Shown one piece after another: positions 35,365 through 45,015 of a stretch of DNA of 64,000 bases. The notes below the pieces were generated by a model, which was not told where the DNA came from, did not search any database, and saw only the letters and a list, made by a program, of their open reading frames with translations. Position 1 is the first letter of the stretch. Every line of letters begins with the position of its first letter. The DNA comes from Paenibacillus massiliensis 2301065 = DSM 16942 (GTDB lineage Bacteria; Bacillota; Bacilli; Paenibacillales; Paenibacillaceae), in NCBI RefSeq assembly GCF_000377505.1, contig NZ_KB898195.1:62001-126000 (forward strand), in the 5' to 3' direction. The translations under genes were made by a program, and so were the position numbers.

Positions 35365-36033
35365 TTGAGACAAGACATCAGCTTTCCGTCGCGAATGATC
35401 GGCGGCATCCATCAGAAACTACTCCTTGTGGCTGTGATCATCAGCCTTATCATGGTGGGCATGAACGTAGTGTATGCCTTTAATTACGATTGGTACTACG
35501 ATGAGGTATACAAATGGGATGAAGCGGCGATCGTCTTCCAGCAGGTGCTTAACTTCATTCTCATCATCACCTACCTGATCTGGCTTACCCGAGTTCATCA
35601 GGCCATGAAGCTCAAATTCAGGTACTATCCTATTACTCCCATCATGGGCCTCGTGCGAATGATTCCATTCATTCATCTATGGGGAATTATTGATACCTAC
35701 ATGCGTCTGTCCCTCTTCTTCCGTAAAATTCCGCAGCTGGAGAAGCGGGGAAGACTGGTTAAGGCAACGTTGATCATGATGTTCAGCCTAGTCCTGATCG
35801 TGCCATCGCTTAACTTTTTTTTGGCAGAATCCGATCCTGACGATGTATGGATGCCGATCAGTTACATGGCCGATGCTCTCTTGATCATTTCGTATTACGT
35901 GATGACTAGATTGGTCAGCTCTGCTCTATCCTTGCTGTTCGTCATCCCTGAGAGCGAGGAATTCGACTATAACCCGGCTTATGAGGCTGCTCTGGCATAT
36001 AATCGGCAGAAGTATGTACAGGAGAGACATTGA
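35365..36033 (+). CDS. Integral membrane protein, possibly DUF4328-like
   Basis: A 222-residue protein with about five hydrophobic segments. The pattern TYLIWLTRVHQAMK followed by PIMGLVRMIPFIHLWG resembles DUF4328 proteins, whose role is unknown. TTG 35365 follows GGAGGGC. It directly follows the S16-like gene, so the two may work together. A hairpin GGGTGC-GA-GCACCC lies just after its stop. Confidence 0.65.
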   Translation: MRQDISFPSRMIGGIHQKLLLVAVIISLIMVGMNVVYAFNYDWYYDEVYKWDEAAIVFQQVLNFILIITYLIWLTRVHQAMKLKFRYYPITPIMGLVRMIPFIHLWGIIDTYMRLSLFFRKIPQLEKRGRLVKATLIMMFSLVLIVPSLNFFLAESDPDDVWMPISYMADALLIISYYVMTRLVSSALSLLFVIPESEEFDYNPAYEAALAYNRQKYVQERH

Positions 36034-36119
36034 GTAGCAGTGGGTGCGAGCACCCATAGTAAGTCTGATAAAGATCTGCAATTACATTCCCTGAAATTTA
36101 TTTCAGAGAGGATAATTTT

Positions 36120-36452
36120 ATGAAACGAAAGCATTGGATAGGGTTAGTTGCTTCAGTACTCGTTCTAATTTTAACTATTTGGATCACTAACAAGGCGATT
36201 ATTAATCATACTCAGAACAAAGTACTAGACTACCTTACAGAGGTTAAAAAATACAAAATGACTGAAATATCCTCAATTGAAACCTCTATAAGTAAGGCGC
36301 CATTGGTTGGATCAGAAGTTATATTTAAAGATGAGACGAATGCCAGATATTTTTATAAGGTAGCGGATGGTATAGTTGTTCAGTATGGACAAGCTCCTGT
36401 TCATGGAGTGGATGATGGGAAATATACCTACAAGCATAAGGAGAATAAATAG
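36120..36452 (+). CDS. DUF3139-like small membrane protein
   Basis: A 110-residue protein with one N-terminal membrane helix (residues 7-25). The exported part contains NKVLDYLTEVKKYKMTEISS and APLVGSEVIFKDE, matching the DUF3139 pattern of short Bacillus-type membrane proteins. ATG 36120 follows AGAGAGGA. Its codon use is more A/T-rich than its neighbours. Function is unknown. Confidence 0.7.
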   Translation: MKRKHWIGLVASVLVLILTIWITNKAIINHTQNKVLDYLTEVKKYKMTEISSIETSISKAPLVGSEVIFKDETNARYFYKVADGIVVQYGQAPVHGVDDGKYTYKHKENK

Positions 36453-36514
36453 AATAATCACAGTATTACGGATGTGGATAGGATGTACGACAAAGTATTC
36501 GTATAACGTAATAG

Positions 36515-36564
36515 AAAAAAGCTGTGCCTTCAGGATTCATCTTCCTGGCTGGCACAGCTTTTTT
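36515..36564 (+). terminator. Terminator after the DUF3139-like gene
   Basis: AAAAAAGCTGTGCC pairs perfectly with GGCACAGCTTTTTT (14 bp) around a 22-base loop. Confidence 0.9.
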
Positions 36565-36641
36565 GGTCTTAACTTAAGGGGTGACTCATTAAATGCACAG
36601 GCGCCTTAACCCGAGGAAATTTTTGGGAATCTCCTGCTGTA

Positions 36642-39600
36642 TTAGACACGCTTAATATAGAATTCATACTCCAGCGATTGATCGGACTTGATCCGATATT
36701 CATCATGCACTGGTGCACCCCAGCTATCGTCGCCGCCTACACCCATCTGTCTGGCAGCCACAGTGACCACTGTATAGTGAACAGGAGGCAGCTCATACAG
36801 GTGTGCAGCACTTTCCAGCTCGAACGCAGTATAAGGGGAGATGTTGCACTCTACAGGAGCGCTTGATGGAGCCTGAATACGCAGACCACGACCCAGATCA
36901 TCCGTTACATCGACTCTGCGAACTCCTGTACGGTTACCGGATTCCTGTGGTACTACATAACCAGACACATTGTCCGCTGCCTCATTGCTGAACACACCCA
37001 GTCTTGCTCCAAAAGCACGATCTGTATAGTTCTCATCAGGTCCCATAGCATACCAGTTCAGATGATGATACTCTGCTGGCACCTTGAAGGACAAGCCGAA
37101 GATTGGAAGGTCTGCAAGGCCTGCAACCCCGTCATACTTGGAATTCACTTTGACGCTGCCATCGCCATATACCGTGTAAGCTACGGTAACCTGTACATCC
37201 TCGTGAATGTTCAGACGATAGCTGAATGTTACAGTCACAGCTCCTTCAGCCTGAGTCAGCTCGACTGCTGTACATTTGCGTGTCAGACTCGCTGCAAACC
37301 AGCCACCTGCCTCGAAGCCCCAAGCCGCTCCACGGTCATTGTCTGTCGTCGCACGCCAGAAGAGCGGTGCCGGCGGAACGGAGATGAATTCGCGTCCTTC
37401 ATAACGCAGTGAGGTCAGGCTACCTGCTCCCTTGGAGAACATGATGCTGAAGCCTTTGCCGTGCACGCCAATGTTCACGTCGCCTTCTACCACACGAAGC
37501 GCACCTGCTGGTACAGCCGCTTGTGACTGAGCTTCCACCTGGAAGATATGCTGTCCGAACGCTACTTCAAATCCAGCAGCAGCCCACAGCGTGGATTCCT
37601 TCAGCACGAGAGCCGTATGGATCACGTATTCGCCAGACTCTTCATCCACAGCTGGAAGCTCATAGGAGACGCGTCCTTCACTTTGTGCTGCAACGTCCAC
37701 CGCTGTCCGACCAGTGAATACCTCAGCACCTTCCTTGAACAACGTGTACACCAGTTCATAATCCTGCGTGCCTTCGAACAGGTTCTCGTTCACGATTGTT
37801 ACCCCAGTGCGATCTGGTTGAAGCTTGATGTTCTGATAAAGGAACTTAACCTCCTGCATCTTCGGAGATTCTGTGCGGTCTGCATACACAATGCCATCTG
37901 TACAGAAGCCATAGTCGGACGGACGATCATCGTAGTCACCGCCGTAAGCAAGATACTCCTCACCATAGCGATTCTTCTTCATCACAGCTTGGTCGATATA
38001 ATCCCAGATGAAGCCACCTTGATAGAGCTCGTATTTGTTCTCAAGCTCAGTGTATTTATGCATTCCGCCTACAGAGTTACCCATAGCATGCATATACTCA
38101 CAGCTGATATAAGGCTTTTGCGGATCATTGTTCAGGTATTCCTCAATGTCCGTTACCTTGGCATACATACGGCTCTCCATGTCACTGCTGGCATCATAGT
38201 CCCGATTGTGGAATACGCCTTCGTAATGCACCAGGCGACTTGGATCGGCTGTACGGAAATAATTCGCTACATTCAGGATAACCTCACCAGCGTAGGATTC
38301 ATTACCGCAGGACCAGATCAGGATGGACGGATGATTCTTGTCGCGCTCTACCATGGATATAGCCCGATCCATAACAATGTCCTGCCATTCTGGGAGATTG
38401 CCTGGAATGTTCCAGGAAGGCTCTACTGCGCCTAGCTTCTGCCAGGAACCGTGTGTCTCCAGGTTCATTTCGTCAATCACGTATACACCATATTCATCGC
38501 ACAGCTCGTACCAGAGCGTCTGATTCGGATAATGGGAGGTACGAACCGCATTCATATTGTTCTTCTTAAGCGTCTTGATATCCCACAGCATATCCTCAGC
38601 CGTAATAGTGCGTCCTGTACGGCAGTTGAATTCATGGCGGTTCACACCCTTGAATACGATTCGTTTGCCGTTAATGCACATCACCTTATTGATCATCTCG
38701 AATCTACGGAAGCCGACACGCTGCGGAATAACTTCCATCAGGTCGCCTTGGTTGTTGTAGACCTCGATGTACAAGGTATAGAGATAAGGATTCTCTGCGC
38801 TCCACTTGGACACTTGATCCAGCTCTGTGCTCAACGTGAGCTTACCATCTGCGAAGCTTCCTTCCAGCTTGGCTACACTGTCACCGTCTGCATTCTGTAC
38901 ATCCACGACAGCCTTACCTTGCTGTTCTGCTGACTCCAGACGCAAGTTCAGCTCCAGCAGACCTTGCACATAAGCATCATCCAAGCTAGCCTTCACAGCT
39001 ACATCTCTCACATGCACTGCTGGAACGCTATACAGATATACATCTCTGAAAATACCGGAGAAGCGCCAGAAATCCTGATCCTCCAGCCATGCGCCCGTGC
39101 TGCGTTGATAGACTTCTACCGCCAGCTTGTTCTCTCCCGCTTGCAGATATGGAGTCAGATCGAAGTCGGATGGAGTGAAGCTATCCTCGCCATAGCCGAC
39201 GAATTGTCCGTTAAGCCATACATAAAAGGCCGTCTCCACACCTTGGAAGGAAATATAGACAGGGCCTGGTTGCAGGGATGCAGGAACCTCGAAATAGGTG
39301 ATATAGCTACCTACTGGATTATAATCTGTCGTAATCTCTGGTGGACGTACATCGCTTAGACCGTCCCATGGGTACATCGTATTCACATATTGCATTTGGC
39401 CGTAGCCTTGTGTCTGAATATGTCCTGGTACCTGAATGTCTCCCCAGCCACCGCAATCAAACTCTGGTGTATAGAAGTTCTCAGGGCGACTGCCCGGATT
39501 CACTGCATAGTTGAATTTCCAATTACCATTCAAGCTGTGACGCCAGCTCATGTCACCGCGCTTCTTGGCCTCAGCCAACGTCTTGTAATAACGATGGTCG

Positions 39601-39686
39601 GAATAGGCCGACAAGCGATTCACTGCAAATACACTAGTATCTGTAAGCCAGCTCAAGCTAGGTGTTGTTGATGATTTCATAAGCAC
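36642..39686 (-). CDS. lacZ: Beta-galactosidase, GH2 (LacZ type)
   Basis: A 1014-residue enzyme, close to the length of E. coli LacZ. It hydrolyses lactose and other beta-galactosides in the cytoplasm. The sugar-binding and immunoglobulin-like domains precede the TIM barrel, where the acid/base Glu lies in WSCGNESYAG and the nucleophile in ISCEYMHAMGNS. The C-terminal domain 5 (ISVQAPSSAPVECN-like region) is present. GTG 39686 has GGAGG five bases upstream; ATG 39680 is an alternative. It is the last gene of the ABC importer cluster, after a 200-bp gap. Confidence 0.95.
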   Translation of the reverse strand: MLMKSSTTPSLSWLTDTSVFAVNRLSAYSDHRYYKTLAEAKKRGDMSWRHSLNGNWKFNYAVNPGSRPENFYTPEFDCGGWGDIQVPGHIQTQGYGQMQYVNTMYPWDGLSDVRPPEITTDYNPVGSYITYFEVPASLQPGPVYISFQGVETAFYVWLNGQFVGYGEDSFTPSDFDLTPYLQAGENKLAVEVYQRSTGAWLEDQDFWRFSGIFRDVYLYSVPAVHVRDVAVKASLDDAYVQGLLELNLRLESAEQQGKAVVDVQNADGDSVAKLEGSFADGKLTLSTELDQVSKWSAENPYLYTLYIEVYNNQGDLMEVIPQRVGFRRFEMINKVMCINGKRIVFKGVNRHEFNCRTGRTITAEDMLWDIKTLKKNNMNAVRTSHYPNQTLWYELCDEYGVYVIDEMNLETHGSWQKLGAVEPSWNIPGNLPEWQDIVMDRAISMVERDKNHPSILIWSCGNESYAGEVILNVANYFRTADPSRLVHYEGVFHNRDYDASSDMESRMYAKVTDIEEYLNNDPQKPYISCEYMHAMGNSVGGMHKYTELENKYELYQGGFIWDYIDQAVMKKNRYGEEYLAYGGDYDDRPSDYGFCTDGIVYADRTESPKMQEVKFLYQNIKLQPDRTGVTIVNENLFEGTQDYELVYTLFKEGAEVFTGRTAVDVAAQSEGRVSYELPAVDEESGEYVIHTALVLKESTLWAAAGFEVAFGQHIFQVEAQSQAAVPAGALRVVEGDVNIGVHGKGFSIMFSKGAGSLTSLRYEGREFISVPPAPLFWRATTDNDRGAAWGFEAGGWFAASLTRKCTAVELTQAEGAVTVTFSYRLNIHEDVQVTVAYTVYGDGSVKVNSKYDGVAGLADLPIFGLSFKVPAEYHHLNWYAMGPDENYTDRAFGARLGVFSNEAADNVSGYVVPQESGNRTGVRRVDVTDDLGRGLRIQAPSSAPVECNISPYTAFELESAAHLYELPPVHYTVVTVAARQMGVGGDDSWGAPVHDEYRIKSDQSLEYEFYIKRV

Positions 39687-39889
39687 ATGATCCTCCCGAT
39701 TCTACTTGGATTAACGTTTTAGTTGCCCAGACATAGTCAAAGACCTGGCAAACAAGTCCTGTCACGCAAAGCCCTCATTCAAGAGCCATATCATGCCAAG
39801 ACCTGTCAGCCAAGTCTCTTCCAGCAAGGTTATACTTCGTCATTTTGCATAATTCGATGTCACACGCACCGTTTCCTATCTAGGAAACC

Positions 39890-40714
39890 TTATTTTACAG
39901 AACCGATCATACCTGCTACGAAATGCTTCTGCATGATGAAGAATACAATTGCCGTTGGCAGCGTTGAAATGACGATCGCCGTCATGATGACACCATAGTC
40001 TGGAGTGTAGCTGGATCCCAGATTGGAGATCAGAATCGGAATCGTTCGGTTCTCAGGCGTCTGGAGCACAACGAGTGGCCACAGATAGTTGTTCCAGCTC
40101 GACATGAAGGTAATGATTGCAGCTGCTGCATAGGTGGTCTTCATTGTAGGCACATAAACCTTGAAGAAGAGCCCTAGCTCTGACAGACCGTCAATTCGCC
40201 CTGCCTCCAGCAGATCCTTAGGGAACATCTTGGAGTTCTGACGGAAAAAGAAGATCAGGAATGCCGTTGTGATTGTAGGAATCACGGCCGCTGCCAGCGT
40301 ATCAATACCGATGGCTGGAGCAAAGTTCGAAATCTGACCGAACATACGATACAAAGGAATCATAATGGCGGCGAATGGAATCATCATGGACAACAGCAAA
40401 ATATTAAATACGATATCCTTCGCCTTACTGCGGTACACCTCAAAGCCATAGCCTGCAAGGGAACCAATCAGCAGGGAGAGAATCGTTGTGCTGATCGCCA
40501 CTTGGGCTGAGTTCCCAAGTGCAGGCAAAATATCTACCGAGCCAAACAGCTCACGCAGATTCTCGAATAGATACGATCCTGGCAGCAATTTTCCTCTTGT
40601 TACATCAACAGATGGGTTCGTAGTACTGACAATCATCCACAGGAACGGGAATATGGAGACAAAGGCCGCCACACTCAGGAACAGATACGCGAAAAATTTC
40701 TTTGTCTTAGCCAT
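39890..40714 (-). CDS. ABC sugar permease, MalG/LacG type
   Basis: A 274-residue permease with six membrane segments and the EAA loop LLEAGRIDGLSELGLFFKVY. It pairs with the upstream permease to form the channel for a beta-galactoside. Its ATG overlaps the preceding stop by one base (TAATG). No ATPase gene is in the cluster, so a shared MsmX-type ATPase is expected, as is common for such importers in Bacillales. Confidence 0.92.
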   Translation of the reverse strand: MAKTKKFFAYLFLSVAAFVSIFPFLWMIVSTTNPSVDVTRGKLLPGSYLFENLRELFGSVDILPALGNSAQVAISTTILSLLIGSLAGYGFEVYRSKAKDIVFNILLLSMMIPFAAIMIPLYRMFGQISNFAPAIGIDTLAAAVIPTITTAFLIFFFRQNSKMFPKDLLEAGRIDGLSELGLFFKVYVPTMKTTYAAAAIITFMSSWNNYLWPLVVLQTPENRTIPILISNLGSSYTPDYGVIMTAIVISTLPTAIVFFIMQKHFVAGMIGSVK

Positions 40715-41607
40715 TATTTTTTATCACCTGCCACTTTAAACTGGATGAACGACAGAATAATGATCATAATCACGATGGAGTAGGATACTGTCGCTGCATA
40801 ACCGAAATCGGACGAGTACTTGAAGGACAAGTTATAGATGTACTGGGAAATCGACAACGTCGCATTCGCCGGTCCACCCTTCGTAATGTTCATGACCTCG
40901 TCGAAGAGCTGCAAAGTACCGATTGTCGAAGTGATCGATGTGAACAAGATAATTGGCTTCAACAAAGGAACCGTAATGTTGAAGAATTGACGCGTAGCAG
41001 AAGCACCATCAATCTTGGCTGCTTCATAAATAGATGGGTCAATGTTCTGCAACCCTGAGAGATAGAAGATCATGTTATAACCAGTCCAGCGCCAGGTAAT
41101 CGCAAGGATAATCGTTACTTTGGCCCAGAAAGGATCGGTCAGCCATTGAATGGGCTCACTAACCAGATGAACATTCATGAGGAACGAGTTGACCAACCCA
41201 TTGTTGCTGAACAGGTATTTGAACACAACGGAGTAGGCAACCAGCGAAGTGATACAAGGCAGGAATATTGCAGTCCGGAAAAAGCCTTTGAACTTCAAAT
41301 TCCGATCATTAAGCAACACTGATATGAATAATGACAGAAGAATCATCAACGGAACTTGAATGATTAGGTAAATAAAAGTATTCTTCACAGCCGTAATGAA
41401 CACCGTATCGGTGAACAGCCGCTTGTAGTTATCAATGCCATTGAACGACATTCTCGCTCCCGTGCCTGTCTGGAAAGACAGAAACAACGCCTGAATCATC
41501 GGGTAAAAATAGAAAATGAAGATCATTAGCACAGCCACCAGAATGAACAGCCATCCTGTCATATCCGTCTTCCAGCGTCCGCCCTGAGCCGTCTTCGCTG
41601 ATCTCAT
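40714..41607 (-). CDS. ABC sugar permease, MalF/LacF type
   Basis: A 297-residue permease with six membrane segments and the EAA loop IYEAAKIDGASATRQFFNIT. It follows the binding-protein gene after a hairpin and is translationally coupled to the next permease. ATG 41607 has AGGAG upstream. Its N-terminus is cytoplasmic and short, as in MalF relatives of Gram-positive bacteria. Confidence 0.92.
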   Translation of the reverse strand: MRSAKTAQGGRWKTDMTGWLFILVAVLMIFIFYFYPMIQALFLSFQTGTGARMSFNGIDNYKRLFTDTVFITAVKNTFIYLIIQVPLMILLSLFISVLLNDRNLKFKGFFRTAIFLPCITSLVAYSVVFKYLFSNNGLVNSFLMNVHLVSEPIQWLTDPFWAKVTIILAITWRWTGYNMIFYLSGLQNIDPSIYEAAKIDGASATRQFFNITVPLLKPIILFTSITSTIGTLQLFDEVMNITKGGPANATLSISQYIYNLSFKYSSDFGYAATVSYSIVIMIIILSFIQFKVAGDKK

Positions 41608-41663
41608 ATGCTTTCAACTCCTCTTGTCCCTTATATATCCTTTATCCTATCGACTCAGCAAGC

Positions 41664-41702
41664 GCGTAAAACCTTGTGCCAGAAGCGTCCAAGGTTTTAC
41701 GC
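41664..41702 (-). promoter_or_regulatory. Intercistronic hairpin between the binding-protein and permease genes
   Basis: GCGTAAAACCTTG pairs perfectly with CAAGGTTTTACGC (13 bp). There is no T run, so it looks more like an mRNA stabiliser or processing site than a full terminator. Such hairpins raise binding-protein levels above permease levels. Confidence 0.75.
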
Positions 41703-41741
41703 ATTGCTATAATTTATCTCTCTAGCAGGTAAAGTCAGTTA

Positions 41742-43025
41742 TTATTTCAACTGAGCTTCAGCCTGAGCCTGCGCATCTTTCAGTGCGGTATCAAGATCTG
41801 TGCCGCCCAAGTAGCTTTGTACCGCTACAGCCATGATATCTTCAATGGCGTAAGTGTGAAGACCATAGTTTACTCTTGGAACACTTTGACTCCATTTAGC
41901 AAAGTCAGTGTAGATTTTTTGATTGCTGAAGAATGCATCCTCTGCGTCATAAGCGGATCCTGTAGAAGCTGCATTCAGTGATCCTACAACACCAATATCC
42001 GTAAGCAGCTTTTGGTACATTTGCGGATCAGAGCCGAAAGTTTGTGTCATAAAGTCAGCCGCTGTATCAGAACCATCCATGTTCAATACGTACCAGGAGC
42101 TACCTCCCAGGTTAGAAGCATTTACAGAATCAGCATTGTTCGTCAAGCGAGGGAACGGTGCTACAGCCCATTTTCCACTTTGGGAAGCCTCAGCCTTAAT
42201 GGAAGCAACAAACCAGTTACCTGTCGGTACAGATGCTACATCGCCACTGTTAACTTTAGCTACAAATTGTGCCCAGTCAGCATGGGAATCAATGATGTTT
42301 GCATCCATCATTTTCTTGTAAGTCTCCATAGCTTCCTTCAGAGCAGGATTGTCTGCCAGATCCGGAGTCTTACCGTCATCCTTCATGTACCATTTACCAG
42401 CAGATTGTGCCATCATGCGCAGGATACCAAGGTCTTTAGGATCTTGAGTCAGCATGAATTTGCCAGTTTTCTCTTTTACGTTTTTACCGATCTCGATGTA
42501 CTGATCCCAAGTGATATCTTGCAGATCATCCATTGTGTAGCCAGCTTCTTGCAGGTAGTCGGTTCTCACGAACAGACCTGTAACACCGGAGTCAAACGGG
42601 ATACCATATTGCTTGCCATCCAGGCTTGTTGCTCCGATCTTGTAATCTGCAAAATCTTCAGGCTTAATCTTATCACTCATGTCACGGAAGGAATCCGTGT
42701 AGGACTGCAGGAAGTTCTGTGCACGTTGGTCCTCAATCAGAACGATGTTCGGAAGACCCTTAGTTGTACCAGAGTTCAAGCCTGTGTTCAGCTTTTGAAC
42801 GATGTCATCCTGAGCATTTTCAATGATATTGATGGTTACATCTGGATGCTTGGATACATATAGTTCTTTAGCCACTTCAAGTGCGGCAACGTTAAAGTTA
42901 CGGTCCCATGCCCAAATTGTAATCTCTTTCTTGCTCGGATCGGATGAGGCGCTTTCATTAGAACCACTGGAACAAGCAGAGAGCACCAGCATGGCTGCGA
43001 ACAATAGCAAAATCACCTTTTTCAA
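41742..43025 (-). CDS. ABC sugar-binding lipoprotein (family 1)
   Basis: A 427-residue lipoprotein with lipobox LVLSAC. The mature part begins EITIWAWDRNFNVAALEVA and has the family segment NWFVASIKAEASQSGKWAVAPFP with a spacer; it is of the MalE/LacE class. From the adjacent lacZ I infer beta-galactosides as substrate. TTG 43025 lies nine bases after AGGGG; the TTG at 43034 is too close to it. A promoter with cre lies upstream. Confidence 0.9.
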   Translation of the reverse strand: MKKVILLLFAAMLVLSACSSGSNESASSDPSKKEITIWAWDRNFNVAALEVAKELYVSKHPDVTINIIENAQDDIVQKLNTGLNSGTTKGLPNIVLIEDQRAQNFLQSYTDSFRDMSDKIKPEDFADYKIGATSLDGKQYGIPFDSGVTGLFVRTDYLQEAGYTMDDLQDITWDQYIEIGKNVKEKTGKFMLTQDPKDLGILRMMAQSAGKWYMKDDGKTPDLADNPALKEAMETYKKMMDANIIDSHADWAQFVAKVNSGDVASVPTGNWFVASIKAEASQSGKWAVAPFPRLTNNADSVNASNLGGSSWYVLNMDGSDTAADFMTQTFGSDPQMYQKLLTDIGVVGSLNAASTGSAYDAEDAFFSNQKIYTDFAKWSQSVPRVNYGLHTYAIEDIMAVAVQSYLGGTDLDTALKDAQAQAEAQLK

Positions 43026-43093
43026 TGCATTCAACCCCTGATCTTTATATTTTTTGTGCTACCTGCAAGCGCTTAACACAAATTGATAATTCG

Positions 43094-43108
43094 TTGAAAG
43101 CGTTTGCT
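43094..43108 (+). promoter_or_regulatory. CcpA cre site upstream of the binding-protein gene
   Basis: TTGAAAGCGTTTGCT matches every fixed position of WTGNAANCGNWNNCW. It lies just downstream of the predicted promoter, so carbon-catabolite repression is likely. Confidence 0.8.
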
Positions 43109-43113
43109 GTTGA

Positions 43114-43143
43114 TATATAAATTCTAGCACTTCCGTTTCACAA
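43114..43143 (-). promoter_or_regulatory. Putative promoter of the beta-galactoside importer operon
   Basis: On the minus strand -35 TTGTGA (43138-43143) and -10 TATATA (43114-43119) are 18 bases apart. The match is moderate; activation by the adjacent YesN-type regulator is plausible. Confidence 0.5.
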
Positions 43144-43242
43144 CCTGTTAGGAATATCTTTGTCTGGATTTGTTCAATTATTGTGTAATCGTTACCAAGG
43201 TACCGCTTTCATTAGTAATATTTTTGGATTGTAGTAATTTTT

Positions 43243-45015
43243 TTATTCGATTTGCGGCAATGTAATTTTAACCTTTGTCCCCTCACCCTTCGTGCTGGAG
43301 ATAGCAACACCATATTGCTCCCCATACAACAAGGCAATTCTATTATTCACATTCTGCACGCCGATGCCAGTAAACAGCTGCCGCTTGCTCTTCGGATTGG
43401 GCAGCTCTCCTTGGTTAGAAAGCTCATCCATACCATCCCCGTTATCGACCACTTCTATAATCAGGCGATCACGATCCGACGAGACCAGAATATAGATGGT
43501 ACCCCCAGGCTTCTCATTAAAGGCATGGAAGAAGGCATTCTCAATGAAAGGCTGAATAATCAACTTGGGCACCTGAAAGTGCATGCAATCTGGGGCCACA
43601 AAATAGTTGACCTTGATTCGGTCCCCATAGCGCACATGATTAATGAAGACGTAGTTCTTCATATTCACCAGTTCCTGCTCAATCGTAATCGTCTCACTTA
43701 CGTTGCTGATGGTGTTCTGAAGCAGGGAAATCAGTGCATTGATCGTCTCGGAGGCCGTCTCCTTATTGCCGCGCTGTACCAGCATCTTGATCGAGGCAAG
43801 TGTATTATAGAGGAAATGCGGATTAATCTGACGCTGTAACGCAGCCAGCTCTGCATTGCGCACTTCTTTTTGCGTCTCCATAAGCTTCTGAATGTAATCG
43901 TTCAGCTCGTCCAACATGTAATTGTACGCCCTGCCTAGCTCCTTTACCTCGTAGCTGCCAGATACGTCAATATAATTGTGGAAGTCCTTCTCCGTAATAC
44001 GCGACATCTGCCGCACAAGACGGGTCAGTGAATTCGTCAGTCGCTGAGAAATCAGGAAGACAAGCAGTACGGCAATCCCTACAATGGCTAGACAGATCAA
44101 GAGAATGGAATTCACATCAATAATTTGTCCGGCAGCTACCTGACGATCAATCAGATTGACCAGATAAAAGTCGTAGGCAGGAATATACGTGGACAGCACA
44201 ATATACTCGGTGCCCATGAAGTCTGCATTCTTGTATTTCAGATTGTCACTGCGAATCTCGGACGCATATTCCCTCAGCTCCACTGAATACTGTCCAATGA
44301 GATCATCACGATTACTCGATACGACGCGCCCTTGGGCATTCAGTACAACAATATCATTGCCTGCACTGGTGAAATTGGTATAAAACTGCTTAAAGTCCTG
44401 CTCTCGGATCGCTACATAAATCCCGCCATAGAGGACACCTGTCGTGCGCTCCATCAATGCCTTCGAGGCCACGATGAAGTGGTCATTCAGATCCCCCCAC
44501 TGTTCTTCATCGTACTGGTACATCACACGTCTGGGATGCTCCATTGTCTTGGTGATGATAGAATAATCATCCTCTGACGGAATGGGCAGACTCCAATACG
44601 TCTGGCCTGTCGAAGAGATACGGCCATTCCTCCCCGTGACCAGTATCTTCACATTATAGGCATCCACATTTGAATTAATCTGATCCATTTGTTGACCCAT
44701 ATTGAAAAAAGAACGGCTGGTCGTAGTGGAATCCGAGGGTCCCTCTGTCAGAAAGTTCTTCACCGTAAGGCTCTGTCCCGCCTGACCTGCAGCATTCACG
44801 ATCGTATCATTGAACGATTCGAAGCTGCTACGGATCTGGGTGAGGATCTTGGAATTGGTGATGCTGAAGGTATCAATGAAGAGTCGCTCAGACATACGAA
44901 TCGTAACTAATGAGGTTAGCACACTGACCGTAATAATACTGATGACTGTAACGATAAAGATTTGATTGAACAGCCCATTATACTTCCATCGTGCGAAAAA
45001 ATTCTTCATACTCAT
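43243..45015 (-). CDS. YesM-type sensor histidine kinase
   Basis: A 590-residue membrane kinase. Two membrane helices (about 17-38 and 300-322) flank an extracellular sensor domain. A HAMP-like linker follows, then the His_kinase domain with the phosphoacceptor in QRQINPHFLYNTLASI and the ATP-binding N and G boxes (PFIENAFFHAF, VVDNGDGMDE). The start overlaps the response regulator stop (ATGA; an in-frame ATG at 45009 is also possible). It probably senses an extracellular sugar together with the binding protein. Confidence 0.92.
   Translation of the reverse strand: MSMKNFFARWKYNGLFNQIFIVTVISIITVSVLTSLVTIRMSERLFIDTFSITNSKILTQIRSSFESFNDTIVNAAGQAGQSLTVKNFLTEGPSDSTTTSRSFFNMGQQMDQINSNVDAYNVKILVTGRNGRISSTGQTYWSLPIPSEDDYSIITKTMEHPRRVMYQYDEEQWGDLNDHFIVASKALMERTTGVLYGGIYVAIREQDFKQFYTNFTSAGNDIVVLNAQGRVVSSNRDDLIGQYSVELREYASEIRSDNLKYKNADFMGTEYIVLSTYIPAYDFYLVNLIDRQVAAGQIIDVNSILLICLAIVGIAVLLVFLISQRLTNSLTRLVRQMSRITEKDFHNYIDVSGSYEVKELGRAYNYMLDELNDYIQKLMETQKEVRNAELAALQRQINPHFLYNTLASIKMLVQRGNKETASETINALISLLQNTISNVSETITIEQELVNMKNYVFINHVRYGDRIKVNYFVAPDCMHFQVPKLIIQPFIENAFFHAFNEKPGGTIYILVSSDRDRLIIEVVDNGDGMDELSNQGELPNPKSKRQLFTGIGVQNVNNRIALLYGEQYGVAISSTKGEGTKVKITLPQIE

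Noticed and set aside
37548..38435. A 295-codon frame opposite lacZ
   Set aside because: Antisense shadow of lacZ, with no ribosome site or motif.
42012..42863. A 283-codon frame opposite the sugar-binding protein gene
   Set aside because: Antisense shadow; no start signal or family similarity.
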